From Tetraselmis striata (lineage: Eukaryota; Chlorophyta; Chlorodendrophyceae; Chlorodendrales; Chlorodendraceae): 64,000 nucleotides of DNA. The stretch is from contig VCJN01001247.1 of assembly GCA_006384855.1 (NCBI GenBank), positions 1 through 64,000 of the forward strand, given 5' to 3'. Both the position numbers and the translations under genes were made by a program. Numbering within the stretch: the stretch's first letter is position 1; each line of letters opens with the position of its first letter. The notes beneath the pieces were generated by a model. That model worked only from the letters and a program-made list of their open reading frames with translations. It had not been told where the DNA came from and ran no database searches. Below are positions 30,839 to 42,890 of this stretch, in pieces.

Positions 30839-33800
30839 GGTAAGTCGCATCACTCCCGGGGGTGGGGGGCGAACTCACGGTACAGGTACAGCCCCTCAAG
30901 AGCGATGGTGGTGGCCCAGCCACCGTCACTGTTCTGACGCGGCTCCAGCGCTTGTGCGAAGGCAGACGCACCAGCATCGCCAATACCATTGACTGCAAAC
31001 AGAGCACAGCGATCATGCTGCATGCCAGCGTCAGGAGGCACGAATGACAAGTACTTTACTCCGAGACACACATCAAAATCTATCCTATGCTGCATTCGAG
31101 ACCGAGACGCTACCATGACTTCCATATCACCACACATACCTATGTCATTGGATATGTATGTACATATATACATATTAATGAGTAGGCCTCCTTAATAGGT
31201 AGGACAAGAGTGGGATATAGAAGAGGAATGGGTGGGTGGGGAGGGAGTGGGGCAAATGCAGGATACCGTCGAGGTCCAGCTTGAGCAAGACGGTGGCAGG
31301 TGCCCAGCTCCCATCGGCATTCTGGCGCGGCTCAATTGCCTTGGCCACTGCGCAAGCGCCTTCGTCGCCGATATTGTTCCCTGCAGACGAGCAGGCAGTC
31401 CTCGCGGCTTACCACCTGCAGAGCCAATCGCGCATCCTGCCGCTGTCCCCGCGCATGCCAACCTTGCGCCCCCGATCCCACCCCGGCGACTTACTGGGGA
31501 GCAGAAGGTTTGTCAGAGCAGTGCCAGGCGCCCAGGTGCCGTCGCTGTTCTGCCGCGGCTCCACGGCCTTTGCAATGGCGATGCCTCCCTCTGCGCCGAT
31601 GCCGTTCTCTGCATTCATGCGCCCGCCAATCAGTGAAACCGTATCCAGCACCGGGAGCATCCCCCAGCATGGCACGCAGCAAGCAGGTACGGCATGGAGC
31701 CACCACGCACCTCCAAGCCAGAGCCTTTTGAGCGCCGTCGCGGGTATCCAGGTGCCGTCCGCACCCTCTTTTGGGTCCATGGCACTTGCAAGAGCCGCAG
31801 CTCCCTCCGCACCAATGGAGTTGGCTGCGGCACAGCATCACAAACCAATCAGTGCCCGGTGTGTTGCAGTGTCTAGAGGACGGTGGGTCGCAAGGGAGGA
31901 CATGCCCCCAGGCCATTGCGCCCATGGGGTACAGGTGCGTTCACGGGATGGCGGGTGCCTACTGCCGATGTCCAGGGTTTCCAGGCATGTGCCGTGTGTC
32001 CAGCTGCCGTCTGTGCTCTGGCGTGGCTCCAGTGCTTTTGCGAGCGCCACAGCGCCTTTGGCTCCGATTGCATTCACTAACACGCAGCAGAAAGGGTTTC
32101 AGCGCGGCATGGATGTGGCCGCCCTCGCTGCCCTATTTCCTTTTCGCTAAAGCAAACCACGGTGTCAGCTAACATCAAGCTGGCCATCAGCGGCTCGCAG
32201 CGCACCTCCCAGCCAGAGCACCTTCAAGGCGGTCCCCGTCACCCAACTGCCATCCGCATTCTGCCGGGGTCCCAGGGCGCTGGCCAGAGCGCGCGCTCCC
32301 TCGGCGCCTGCTTCATTGTCTGCAGTCCCGGACATCCATAACACTCAGCTGCGCCTCCCTGCCACTGTTGTAGAGCAACACAGCCACCGAACCCTGTGTA
32401 CGACCCGGCGGCGGGAAGGGAGCTCACTGTAGAGGTACAGCTCCTCCAGCGCCGCTGCCCGAACCCAATGCCCGCTACCATCTTTCCGCGGCTCCAGTGC
32501 CCCCGCCAGAGCAGTCATCCCTTCGTCGCCCATGGAGGCAGCTGCATGGCCGCGAAAATCGCCAGTCAGCCACAGGGTGCCCACGCACGCCTTGCGCTCC
32601 CATCCCCCACCGCACTCGCAGACAGGCGGATGGCGCTCACCGCCAAGCGAAAGCACGACCAATGCCGTAGCGGTGGACCAGCCGCCATCAGCGTTACGCC
32701 GTGGCTCCAGCAGGCGCGCCAAGGCCCCAGCCCCTTCGACACCGATGGAGTTCTCTGCAGTACGTGGCATGGCATGGCATGGCATGGCATCACACGTTAG
32801 ATGCGGTGCCAATCGGTGCGCAGATCAAGAGACCTCTGCTACCGGCTGGCGTCGGACTGCTCCTACCCGATGTTGCACTGCTTGCGTGGGCCATGCAGCC
32901 TACTGGTCAAACACTGGGCTAGTGGTGTGATTGCTTACTGGCGAGATCCAGCTCTGTGAGGGCAGTGGCATGATCCCAGCTGCCGTCATCTCGCTGCCGG
33001 GGCTCCAGCGCCTTGGCTAGCGCCGCAACCCCCTCCGGCCCAATGAAGTTGTCTGTGGAGTGGAACAGAGAAAAACTGCTGAGCGGATGCGCCCCCCCCC
33101 CCCCCCCCCCCCCCCTGGGGATTTCCCCAACTTGCTCCCTGCATAGCCCTGCTGGGCAAGGGAAGCAAGCGCATCGCCACTTACGGCCAATGCTGAGCTC
33201 CGTCAGGGCACAAGCATGTGTCCAGCGTCCGCTGTCATTACGCCGCGGCGTCAATGCCTCAGCCAGAGCCGCAGCTCCTTTGTCTCCAACACTGTTGCCT
33301 ACGAATGCAGCTGACATCCATGAGTCCCCCCCCTGGCCCCCCCCTTTCCCCCTGAGGCGCCCACTTTAGCCTGCCAAGCCTGGACTCTCTTCCCTCACAT
33401 GCCGGCCCGCATCGGGCCACTCACTTCTCAGCAGCAGCGATGTCAATGCCGTGGATTGCACCCACTTGCCGCCGCCATCTTGCCTGGGCGTCAATAGCCT
33501 GGCGACCGCCGCCGCACCCTTGGCGCCAATGCAGTTATCTGCACAGCGACACAGTCAGGAGCGCTCCCTGCACGCTAATCGCGCTGATTGCTCGAGCAAG
33601 GCTAGCAGAGAGGCCGCTTACTGCAAAGGGTCAGCTTCTTCAGGCAGGTCATCACTGTCCAGGAGCCGTCCTTGTTGGGGCACGGCTGAAGAAGGACGGT
33701 CAGAGCCTCCACCTCTGCGTCGGTCAGGCCCCAAACTGCGGCAGCGGTATTGAGACCATGGGCTCATTCTTTGCAGCACAGCATGTATAACGACCTGTTG

Positions 33801-34042
33801 CCAACTCGGGCAGCTACACAGGGGGACAATTCCCTGGAGTGCGGGAGGGAATGCGCACCTCCACAGTCCAACTGGGACTCCTTGAAACGACGCGTCCATG
33901 CAGCAAACTTGTGGACCGGCCTGAGCTGCTCCGCCAGGCCGCCCTGAAAGCGCTCATGTTGCAATAACACAGTGACAGCGCCCGCCACCTGGTGTTCATG
34001 CTCCTGGATCACGGTGCGCCCTTGGGTCTGCGCACATGGCAA
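30544..34042 (-). CDS. RNI/NLRC3-type leucine-rich repeat protein with one repeat per exon (5' end unresolved)
   Basis: Twelve consecutive internal exons are each exactly 114 nt with identical phase: 33735-33622, 33538-33425, 33298-33185, 33052-32939, 32754-32641, 32541-32428, 32319-32206, 32076-31963, 31824-31711, 31608-31495, 31380-31267 and 30992-30879. Each encodes one 38-residue unit with consensus NxIGxEGAxALAxALEPRQ then NxDGSWxxxTALxxLxLxx. The last exon (30680-30544) reads NSISDSAQVLLEKVV and ends at TAA. The exon before the array ends at 33859 (QLDCG) and is open up to about 34042, but the true start was not found. The motif is that of ribonuclease-inhibitor-like LRRs, lengthened from about 28 to 38 residues by an EPRQNxDGSW insert. 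Such repeats form curved protein-binding scaffolds. No NACHT or kinase domain is visible. A cytosolic interaction role is inference. Confidence 0.85.
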
Positions 34043-35463
34043 TCACCTCTGATATATCACCGAAACACCATGTGTGTGCGCCTGCTTATTCCTGGTACCT
34101 GGCGTAGCGTGAGATTTACGACGTTTGAATCATCCGCCAAGCAAATAGGGGACTCGTCACCTCCTCCTCCTTTCGAACCCCGACGTGACCGGGGGCGTCG
34201 CTGTCATCGCCTCCTGTCACCTCGACGGTAATAATCCCTGCGCTCAGGTCCCGCAGCCCCTCTGCTCTTGCTCTCTCGTCGTCTTTGCCGCCCGCGTCCC
34301 CGAAGCCTGCTTTCGCCGTCCTTGCTGGCTCGCTTAGCCCCTGCCCCGCGGCGCTTCCCGAAGGACTCTTAGCTCCGACTCCTAGAGTCGCAGCAAGGGG
34401 GGGGGGGGGGGGGGGGTGCACGGGGACCAAGGTTGAATATAGCGAGCGTAGTCTGCGCCTGCTCGAAGCCGATGTTGCGATTCCAACCGCCTCTCCTACG
34501 GGTATCTGCGCACGGTAATTATCATAAAAGGCATCATCGGGCATCAAAGATGAAAACCCCCTCGCAAAATGACTATGCTGGTGACGGTATTGATAGTCGC
34601 GGCATACATCAGCCGCAGGCAGTTTCCTGTACTCGGAGGGAGGAGGCGAGGCAGAGCGGAGGCTGACATATACTCCCTCTCCCTGGCACACACAACAGGC
34701 CTCCCTCTGGATCTTCCAAAAAATCATAGGTATGAGAAACGGGTCGACACATAGGGATTGTCGCAGCACAAGGTAGCGCCACCACTCAGCGTTCTTGTGG
34801 TGTCGTCGACCACATTTTCCGATACAAGTAAAGCTTAATAATCCACGCTGCAGCGCGTAACAAGGCGCCGGGTCGGCTCACCTATGCTCCGAGTTGCCGA
34901 ATCGTCAGTGCTGACGCGACGAGTTTCCAGCAGCTTGGACTGGTTGCAGCCCATCCTCGTTTTGCAGAGGCGCGGGAGCCCCGGTGAGAGTACGAGTAGG
35001 CACCAACTAAGTGCCCGCTTGAAAGGACGGGACGACGCGACGGGACATCAAGTGCGTTACAGTACCAGGTGCAGTAGTATCTGCGAGTAAAGCGACGCGT
35101 TTCAGCGCAGTCTCGAAGGCCATCCGTTGAGCATGTGGTGTGGCAGTCGCTAGATATTCAAGCACGGCGGATTCTTGTTTTTTGTGTCGCCAACTCTGCG
35201 TCGCAGCAGGAATCGGAGTGGCCCAGGCATGTCGACAGTTGGGCACTACGTGTTTTTCGCTGCCTCACACCATCGGTCGGGCTATGCGGCTATCAGGCGC
35301 CCACGCGGTGCCGCGTCACGATCACATGGTAGGCGCAGTAGTGGCAGCATGTAGCGACTAATTTGTGTACGTACACAAATCCGTAAATATTATACGTACA
35401 GATAGATGAATCCGTTTATGTACATGCTTAAATACATCTATACCATGTACACACACATAAAAT
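34043..35463. other. Upstream flank of the LRR gene and intergenic DNA
   Basis: A minus-strand frame at 34116-34769 ends in an acidic stretch (GDDSDAPGHVGVRKEEEV) and might contain 5' exons of the LRR gene, but I could not link it by a convincing splice. It contains a 20-nt G run near 34397. From 34770 to 35463 no coding signal is seen. Confidence 0.35.
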
Positions 35464-37060
35464 GTGTATTGCTCAGACGTTATTCAGGTATCCTCAGTCG
35501 CTGTCCGCAGGACTGCAGACGCAGATGCAGATGCTATCATTGAGCAGATACGGGTACCTGTTGAGCGCTCCCTGTTGGGCGACATACAACGGGGCTTGGC
35601 TGCGCGGGACGCGGCGTGGCATAACACAGAGCCCGGACACAAGGGTCCTCTTCGAGACATCCTGGATATGTCGGAGTACACGGGCATGGTCTTCGGCACA
35701 GTGGGTGAGGTGAGCAAGGGGGTGCACCGCACAGTGCGTGGTATCGCATGCTTGGCTGCGGACCGGGGTGCCCTCTCATCGCGGGGCACTCGGTGCATCA
35801 CCAGGGCTCACCAGGAGGCCTTGCTCGCAAGAGATTTCCTCGGGGTCCTGAGCTTGGTAGCCGCTCGAGAGCGTGCTCGCTGCCTCATCAGACGGCGCAG
35901 ATTCGTCTCCCATCCCGTTGCTGAAGCTGCACAGCACGTCCGAGGATCACCCACACACACATGTGCTCGCGTGGCCCGGACTCTGAACCGTGTGCGCATC
36001 ACTCCTGTACCGTAGGGAGTAAGGATCCCCAGAAAGGATTACGGTAGCAAGGATTACAGACTGCTCGCAGAGTACCCTACGGCCACGGTGTCGCCGAGCG
36101 ATGATTTTCCGGTAAATGTGATACCAGATCTGGCTCGTACCAGTACAGGGAACTTTACAACCCCGTCACTGTTGACCTATACGGCGACGCGCTCATGAAC
36201 CTCCCGGCGCCTGGAGACGCTCACTGGCGTGTACAGCACGACGCTATCGCAGATGCCTTCCGCGATCACAGTGTTCAGGACCTAGGTATCGCGGTACGGC
36301 GGGAGGTGGATGACTTGTTCCAGCACTCAGGCAGTGCCTCTCGGCAACACCGTACCCAAGGATGAAATCAAGGACCTAGTGCCGGACACAGAGCTCTCCC
36401 TTCCGGCGTTCAACGTCGTGACCGGGAGTTATGATCCCCGGAGCTTGAAGTCCGCGCTGCTGGAGTTCAAGACTATGCGGTACGGGGTCAAGTACGCTGC
36501 AGTGCCCCGGGCAACGGCTATGGATCGGTTTGAGCGCTCCCTGTTGGGCGACATATATACAACGGGGGTTGGCTGCGCGGGATGCGGCGTGGCACAACAC
36601 GGAGCCCGGACAGAAGGGTCCTCTTCGAGACATCATGGACATGTCGGAGTTCCGGGCATGGTCTTCGGCACAGTGGGTGAGGTGAGCAAGGGGGTGCGCC
36701 GCACAGTGCGTGGTATCGCATGCTTGGCTGCGGATCGGGTGGCCCTCTCATCGCGGGGCACTCGGTGCACCACCCGGGCTCACCAGGAGGCCTTGCTCGC
36801 AAGAGATTTCCTCGGGGTCCTGAGCTTGGTGGCCGCTCGAGAGCGCGCTCGCTGCCTCATCAGACGGCGCAGATTCGTCTGCCATCCCGTTGCTGAAGCT
36901 GCACAGCACGTCCGAGGATCACCCACACACACACGTGCACGCGTGGCCCGGACTCTGAACCGTGTGCGCATCACTCATCCATCCCGCCTTATGCGGGATG
37001 CGGGCCGCTTTTGGGCGGCTTGCTGTGTTGATTTCCTAATTATGGGGAACTGATGCGCCC
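35464..37060 (+). mobile_element. Retroelement-derived fragments with a PD-(D/E)XK-like region, present twice in tandem
   Basis: Two direct copies about 975 bp apart (about 35534-36003 and 36529-36976) encode the same run: ERSLLGDI...LRDILDMSEYTGMVFGTVGEVSKG then RTVRGIACLAADR and ALLARDFLGVLSLVAARERA. Before the second copy the frame also contains KDEIKDLVPDTEL and, about 25 residues on, ALLEFKTMRYG. This VPD...EFK spacing is like a restriction-type nuclease core. I recall similar C-terminal regions in algal and oomycete reverse-transcriptase elements, but no reverse transcriptase is visible here. The right end (about 36977-37016) has two hairpin-forming stretches, the first atcccgccttatgcgggat. 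Both copies are partial. Confidence 0.45.
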
Positions 37061-37147
37061 TGTTTGTAATAATTCACACCAGTACATGGAATAACTGCCT
37101 TTTTGTAATTCACACCAGTACAGGTAAAATAAGGCCAGTCAGAATTC

Positions 37148-38089
37148 ACACTTTTTTTTTTCATCAGGGCTTAACAAATGCTCACTACAAACACGACTAA
37201 CAGAAACTAGCGACCATGAAAGGGTGCCAGCAAAAGAGAGACATAAGCCTGAAACCAAGGTCGATCAGGAGGCCAGGGAGCCAAGAACCAAGGAGGAGCC
37301 AAGAGAATCACGAAGTCGCCAAGTAGCCAGGAACCAAAGGGACCACCGCCCCGGGGTAGGCTATCAACCGCGGCGAGGACGCTTGCAGCCAATGACCCGG
37401 GTCATAGCAACACAGGCCGACGAGCGACGCGACGCGGGCGTAGGAGCACCATCATGTGCCGCGCGCGCGGCCGCGACCCCGCCAAGGTTGTCTGCATGTG
37501 CCATGTTGATGAGCAAGGAGGCCGACGAGCGGCGCCACGCAGACAAGAGCTCGCCGATTTTTTTGCCAGTGTGTGTGTGTGGCTTGCTAGCTTTCGCGAG
37601 CTCCACCAAGAAGGCCTCAGCGTGCGGGGCCAGCGAGCCAAGCTCGAAAACGGCGAAAGGAACAAAGCGAAGCATGTCGGCGGCGTTTCGGACACCCTCG
37701 TCATACTTATGGATTTTGTGGCGCTCTGCAGCCCGCAATGCAGTCGTTGGATCCGAGGTTGACACGCCGAGGATAGGGGCGCAATGGTGGTATCGACAAC
37801 AACCGTGTTCCCGCGGATACCACCATACCCAAAAAGCCCAACATCGGCCGGCCGGCCGTCGCTGCCCTTCGGAAGAGAAACAAGCACCGACGGGTCCGAG
37901 GATCTTGACACCCACGCCAAGCGCGGACTTCACGTCGTGGCAGACGTCGGAAAAGCCATGTGCCGCCCACTCATCGTGTGCGGCGTGATTGGAGTCGCCC
38001 CCGGAGCAACGTGCCACGTGATCAGCGTATGCGACCGCCCAAGTAGAGAGAGTGAAATCCACGCGAGCATCCTCAAAACGGGCTAGCAT
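37148..38089 (-). mobile_element. LINE-like 3' fragment with nuclease-like C-terminus and A tail
   Basis: On the minus strand, segments read VSLPKGSDGRPADVGLFGYG and NTVVVDTTI, then in another frame KYDEGVRNAADMLRFVPFAV and ELGSLAPHAEAFLVELAKAS, down to a stop near 37364. The GRPADVxL...VDTT pattern resembles a restriction-like endonuclease core as found at the C-terminus of some non-LTR retrotransposons. The tail runs to 37148 and ends in nine or more A (plus-strand T run 37150-37159). Fragments of the same tail lie at 3894-3966, 4751-4966 and 5005-5449. The frame change inside it shows this copy is inactive. Confidence 0.55.
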
Positions 38090-38389
38090 ACCTTGTACCG
38101 AGTCGGAGCAAAAAACACAGGGGCATGGCTCGCCAAGGGAGAGGACATGAGCCGCCGGAAGGCCAAATGGGCCTCGAGATCATATACTTACAAACATAGG
38201 CAGTCACGAGGGCGGCATGCCGCTCCACCAACCCCCGAGCCGCGGAGCTCACTCCCATACTAGCTCCATGGAAGCGGCAAAGGCTAACAAGAGGGCCGTA
38301 GAGGAGAGGAGGAAAAAATGAGGCAGGGGAGGAAGTCCGCGAGGCGGCGATCACTGCCTTCGCGGCAAAAAAAAAACCAAGCATGGTGT

Positions 38390-38952
38390 TGCTGCTGCCC
38401 CACCTGACTCGTCTGTGGACCACGTCGCCGATACCGGCGACGAGGAAGACATCGTGCTAGGCAGCGACATCAAGGAAGATCCGGCCTCAGATGTGTCGGA
38501 GCCCAAAAAGGCTAAGAGGCGAAAGGTGACCTCCCATGCTCGTCTCGAGCTGCTGCATGGCATTTGTGCTCGTGCGGAGGACGATCATGAAGGCGGCACA
38601 TAAGGGGAGGCGGATGTAGTGAACAAGTTTCAGGAGAACCAAAAAGCTGAAAGAGAGGTGATAGCCCCCCTTTTCTTCGCTTCGCCAATTCGGCTGACTT
38701 TGCTTTGCGGTGGTTGTCGGACATTGCTTACATTATGTGCATACAAATGGGTGACTCCAAGAAAAGGAGAAAGAAGCGCAGCAAAGCAGGGCGGAGGGGG
38801 AGGCAAAACGAGCTGAGCAGCGCCATGAGATGACTGGCTTCCTCAAGGTTGTAGTGAACATGCAAGAGGATAACATGCAGCAAAGCGAAGCAATGATGCA
38901 TATGATGAGAGATTCCCAGAATGCTTCGGTGATGATTGCAAATGCACTTTGA
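38390..38952 (+). CDS. Second protein of a Harbinger-type DNA transposon (Myb/SANT-like partner), partial
   Basis: Segments on the plus strand read SSVDHVADTGDEEDIVLGSD, then EPKKAKRRKVTS (a nuclear-localisation-like basic run) and DVVNKFQENQKAERE. After an interruption (about 38655-38760, stop or intron) comes a charged coiled-coil tail KEKEKEAQQSRAEGEAKRAE leading to HEMTGFLKVVVNMQEDNMQQ and stop TGA at 38950. Acidic region, basic run and Gln/Met-rich coiled coil are usual in the Myb-like helper of PIF/Harbinger elements. It is convergent with the transposase. A stop codon at about 38600 and the unsolved gap suggest it is damaged or spliced in a way I could not settle. Confidence 0.5.
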
Positions 38953-39089
38953 AAACTGGCGGACAAATTCTGAGAGAAAGTTTAAACAAACTAGACCCTC
39001 TTAACGGCGCAGCTTGCAGCCAATCCTTGTTTATATCATGGCCACGTGTACCGGGTGCCACTTCATAAATCACAGACCGGTATTCGGCA

Positions 39090-40570
39090 TAGCCGCCTGA
39101 CGTGTATGTCTTCAAGTCCGGAGCTGGCATACCGAAATACGCGCCAAACACAGACGTTCCGTACATGCATTGATAGCATTGATAGCTGCGCGATAGTGCA
39201 TGCCTATCGCCCTCTGTCCAATCTTCTGCGTCTTGAGGTTCTGCAACATGGGGAAAAGCTGTGTGATGGCCCCGTAGCCCCACTCCACGGTTGTACGTGA
39301 TGTGTTCATGACCTGCAAACAATGCGAGGATACAGCCAATATCAGCTCGCGACTCTAAGTGTCAGTAATCTATAGTGCAAGTATGCTGAGAAACCGTGGT
39401 ATGCGCACAACTTGCTGTACTGATATTGGACGCTGCCAGGCGGACGCTGCCCAAGATGGCGTTTAACCCCGTTTGGACGTATCTACTAAGCAAATAAGTC
39501 TCATCACCATACGTGACGTACTTCACGCCCAGCGCTGTCTGCATCTCATGCATCTTGTCCTCAAAGCGGTTGTCTTCTGAAAGGTTGATGTCGTTGCGGT
39601 GGCCTTCAGCCGGACGAAAGAAATGGAGCCACAACGCATCAGGCGCCTATACACATACATAACACACCGACATGTCAGCAACACGCATGATACGCCGCGC
39701 ACAGACGCGCACATGTATACGCGTCACGGGGGGGGGGGGGGGGGGGGGCTCACATGGACGCCGTGCCACTTGAGCACATCGCCCCCATAGTAACCATTGT
39801 AGTTGGTGTTCTGCCACGCTGCAGCATAGCGAGACCGGGCAGAGTTCCTACCCGTGCCATATAAGAAACCAATAAACGGGATGTCTATTCATGTTCTCTC
39901 TTTGATTAACTCGGTGTATAGAGGGAACCGTCCGCTCAAGGCGTTGCAACCGCTTATTAGCAACTTGTGCCAGAATTTATCATTGAGCCACTCGCAGAAA
40001 ACATTGAACCCCATGGATATGCGAGTTGGGACCATCGGAAGGTGCAGCTGCTTCTTAGAAGTGTCTACGGGCATGACAGCCTAGCCAGATCGAGTGCACA
40101 ACAACAAACTCCTCACCAGTGAGTGATCTTGTGGCGGCTCGGCAGGTCGAGGCGGTCCGGCACCCCAAGAGCAGCGGAAAGAGCCTTCACGTCGGTGGCG
40201 TTGTGCCATCGGAAACGGTCTTGGAAGGTCGCCTTTGAAAAGTAGTTACCAGTGAAATGATGGGAGGCGCCGCCGAGCCCTTGAGATTGCGGCTCATTTG
40301 CCCATACATTGGTCCGAAGGGCGTGTATGGCCCACGCACGCCGACCCGCAACAGCAGACATGCTAGCAAGGGCGAATTCCACCATACCTTCCACGCCGTC
40401 GCTACTCTGAGAGATAATAATGCCACTAGGGTCCCACGACGACGGGGCGGTGGAGGCGTTAGCGAGCCCGGGCGCCACCCTGGAGAAACAAGGATGGCGC
40501 CTCGGCGCCGGCCACAACGGCCCCGGCGCGTCGTTTCGTCTCTCGCCGGTCTTGCGCTGGCAGCTCGCAA
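39090..40570 (-). mobile_element. Harbinger (PIF) DNA transposase, DDE type, several exons, likely damaged
   Basis: Minus-strand blocks in order: FRWHNATDVKALSAALGVP and DLPSRHKITHW (about 40240-40113), GFNVFCEWLNDKFWHKLL (about 40010-39950), RYAAAWQNTNYNGYYGGDVL (about 39830-39770). Then come RPAEGHRNDINLSEDNRFED and KMHEMQTALGVKYVTYGDETYLLSRY (39615-39480), and finally MNTSRTTVEWGYGAITQLF (about 39310-39255). This order matches Harbinger-superfamily DDE transposases (a D in the GDETYLL context and the N-R-xxVEWGYG block near the catalytic Glu). The end switches frame near 39150-39180 into YFGMPAPDLKTY, so one frameshift is likely. Terminal inverted repeats were not found by eye. A G run at about 39727-39748 falls within the intron between 39760 and 39650. 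Confidence 0.7.
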
Positions 40571-40599
40571 CGATTGCTATTCACCATCGCTACAAAACC

Positions 40600-41639
40600 C
40601 TAAACCATATGAAACGGCTTCGGCACCCCTGCGGTACAAATGTGGTGTACCGCGTCTCGCGTGGCCGGCGGCGGGCTGTGGAATGGCGACGGCGCCGTGC
40701 GGCGTTGGCGAATTGGCCCATGCTGCAACACCCGCGCCGGACAGGGCGCCGAGGCCCCGCGACGTATGTACCAGTCTGCGATGGTGCATCCATGGAACCC
40801 ATGGGTGCGGAAGGCCAAATTGGAGGGGGAGTTTTTAAATTTACATCCACGTTAACAACACGAACTGTCCCGGCAATAAAGTCCCCCCTTCATTTTGTGG
40901 AAGGTCCCTATTGAGCAGCGGCAACAGGAGTGCGAGTCTAGACGATACAGCGCCACGACATCAATAAAGCGTTACATATACTTAATTTACTCGTAGTCTC
41001 GGCGTTTCGTCGTAGACTATATACGCAGTTTTGCAGTAGTAGAGTCTCGAAGTTCACGACAACATACTACTGTTTATTCAAAATGCCCGGGCCCTGCCAT
41101 AGCGGTTATGGCCATAATCTCGATGTCCTGAATCACACTCCAGTATGTGCACCTGTCAAAACCGCCCCTTCTTCTATCATCGGGATTCATCAATACGCGG
41201 GACGCTATACATGGTCCAGTGCTTTACCACAATACCGCCGATGCATACTGTATGGGGGGGGGGGGGGGGGGGGGATATCCGCCCCCAATGACTACCTTCC
41301 GACTATTAATTGTGACACGGCCTCTCGGCTCGGGCACTCCCGGCCCTTGACTGCACACAACACACATGCCTTACATGCCCAGGTACCTTCCATGGGTGCA
41401 TACCACGGTACCTTGGAGGGCTGGCAAGTCATAGTGGCGTGCACGTGGGTGGTACGCGGTCGCGATGTCGGACTGCTTTTGTGTCCCACTATTTCAAATA
41501 AGGGAGATAGGCAAGGGGTAATAGCCGTAAAGTGCGTACGGAAAGGGCGGGTGGGGGAAGGGGGGGGGGGGGATTTGCGGCAAAAAGCCGCAAAAAAGAA
41601 GGAGAGGGCGGATGATGGTGCGGGCATAAGGGCATCACA
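40600..41639. other. Non-coding stretch, no gene called
   Basis: Contains a G run near 41256-41274 and a long plus frame (41083-41646) whose glycine-run core and lack of any domain argue against coding. Nothing is recognised. Confidence 0.4.
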
Positions 41640-41905
41640 AAAGTAAACTAGTGACCCCATCTAGCAAACGAGAATGTTTTTTATCGATGGGTGCCTACTA
41701 GGGTGACCAATGCTTTCTGCCGAGGACGGCACGCAAAGTGCTAAAGCACCAAGACTGCCCGTGCATGGGTGCATTGCTATGTGGCCGCCACGTCAAAATG
41801 GCGTGGCGTAGAGAACACGGGCAACCGGTGCCGACACTACCCGCATACCTGAGGGTTAGGGGAGGGAAAGGAAACCCCAAGAACACATCACTAAACATTC
41901 CAAAG
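41640..41905. repeat. Repeat A, copy 1
   Basis: Matches 48286-48575 in the same orientation: ccccatctagc, actagggtgacc, gcaccaagactgcccgtgc, caaaatggcgtggcg, aaaggaaaccccaagaacac. The two copies are clearly diverged. They lie on either side of the tandem array and the recombinase remnant. Confidence 0.65.
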
Positions 41906-42868
41906 GGATGTGCGCAGGCAAGGGATATTATCCAACTCGGTGGTCATGACTGCGGAGGGGGAGGGGCGGCGCCCGACGGAGCGGGGGCGCCGACGAGAAG
42001 GCTGCGAAGGACCGGCGCCCGCCGCCAGGCAGCAGCCCACCAGGAGCGGAGGATCCTAGATGCGGCAGGCCCGGCGGCACCAACCTCACCTCCACGTGGT
42101 GGGCGCTGGTAACCCCGCCCTAAGACCCGTACCCGGCTGGGTGCGGCAGGGGGCTGAGCGGGGTGGCCGGTTGTGGCGGGTCCTTGGATCCTGCGACGAC
42201 CGTGGACCCTACGGGGGGCTTTTAAAATAATACTCGTAGTCCCGGTAGCGCCTGCTGGGACCGCCGGGCAGCAGCCCTGCACGGGGGCTGCAACAAATAA
42301 TTCATGTACGACCTCAGCCTTGCGTCGGCCTCTCCGAGATCCGCCTACGGGTGGGGAGGGGGGTCTGTACGACTTGGACGGGGGCAGCCTACTCGCGAGG
42401 GTTGTTCGAAATAAAATCGTGTTCTCGTACCTCGGTACGACCCGCGACCGACATGCATAAGATCTAACGGACCCACCCGTATGTGTTCCACCTGTGAATC
42501 ACTCGAATCCCGGCCAAGAACAGCAGAGTGTTCGGCGGCGCCCTGCGGCCGACCCGTTCGGAACACCCGGGAAACCCTCAGCCGTCCCGTGAGAACGGGC
42601 GAGGGCGGCGAGCGCGAGGAGACAGGAGCCCGGCACTTAAAGGCGGGGCGGGCGTTCGGGGGCGGAGAGGCCGGGCATGGCAGCGACTCAGGGGCCAGGA
42701 GACAGGGCCCGGAGTGCCCTGAGGGAGTCGCAGCCATGCATCGGGAGGAGTCAGCTAGCGGTCAGCTCGGTCTGACCCTTGGACGGGCGGCTACAGCGAC
42801 GAGGCGCTGCGGAGGTGAGCGGGCGAGCAGGACCGGCCTTCCGACCACGGAGCGAGACACGCGGACGG
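41906..42868. other. GC-rich stretch between repeat A and the tandem array
   Basis: Several overlapping frames without recognisable domains. No gene is called. Confidence 0.35.
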
Positions 42869-42890
42869 TGGGGGGGGGGGGGGGGGGGGG

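Noticed and set aside
41083-41646. 187-aa plus-strand frame
   Set aside because: It spans a homopolymer G run, has no domain and no splice or start context, and lies in repeat-rich DNA.
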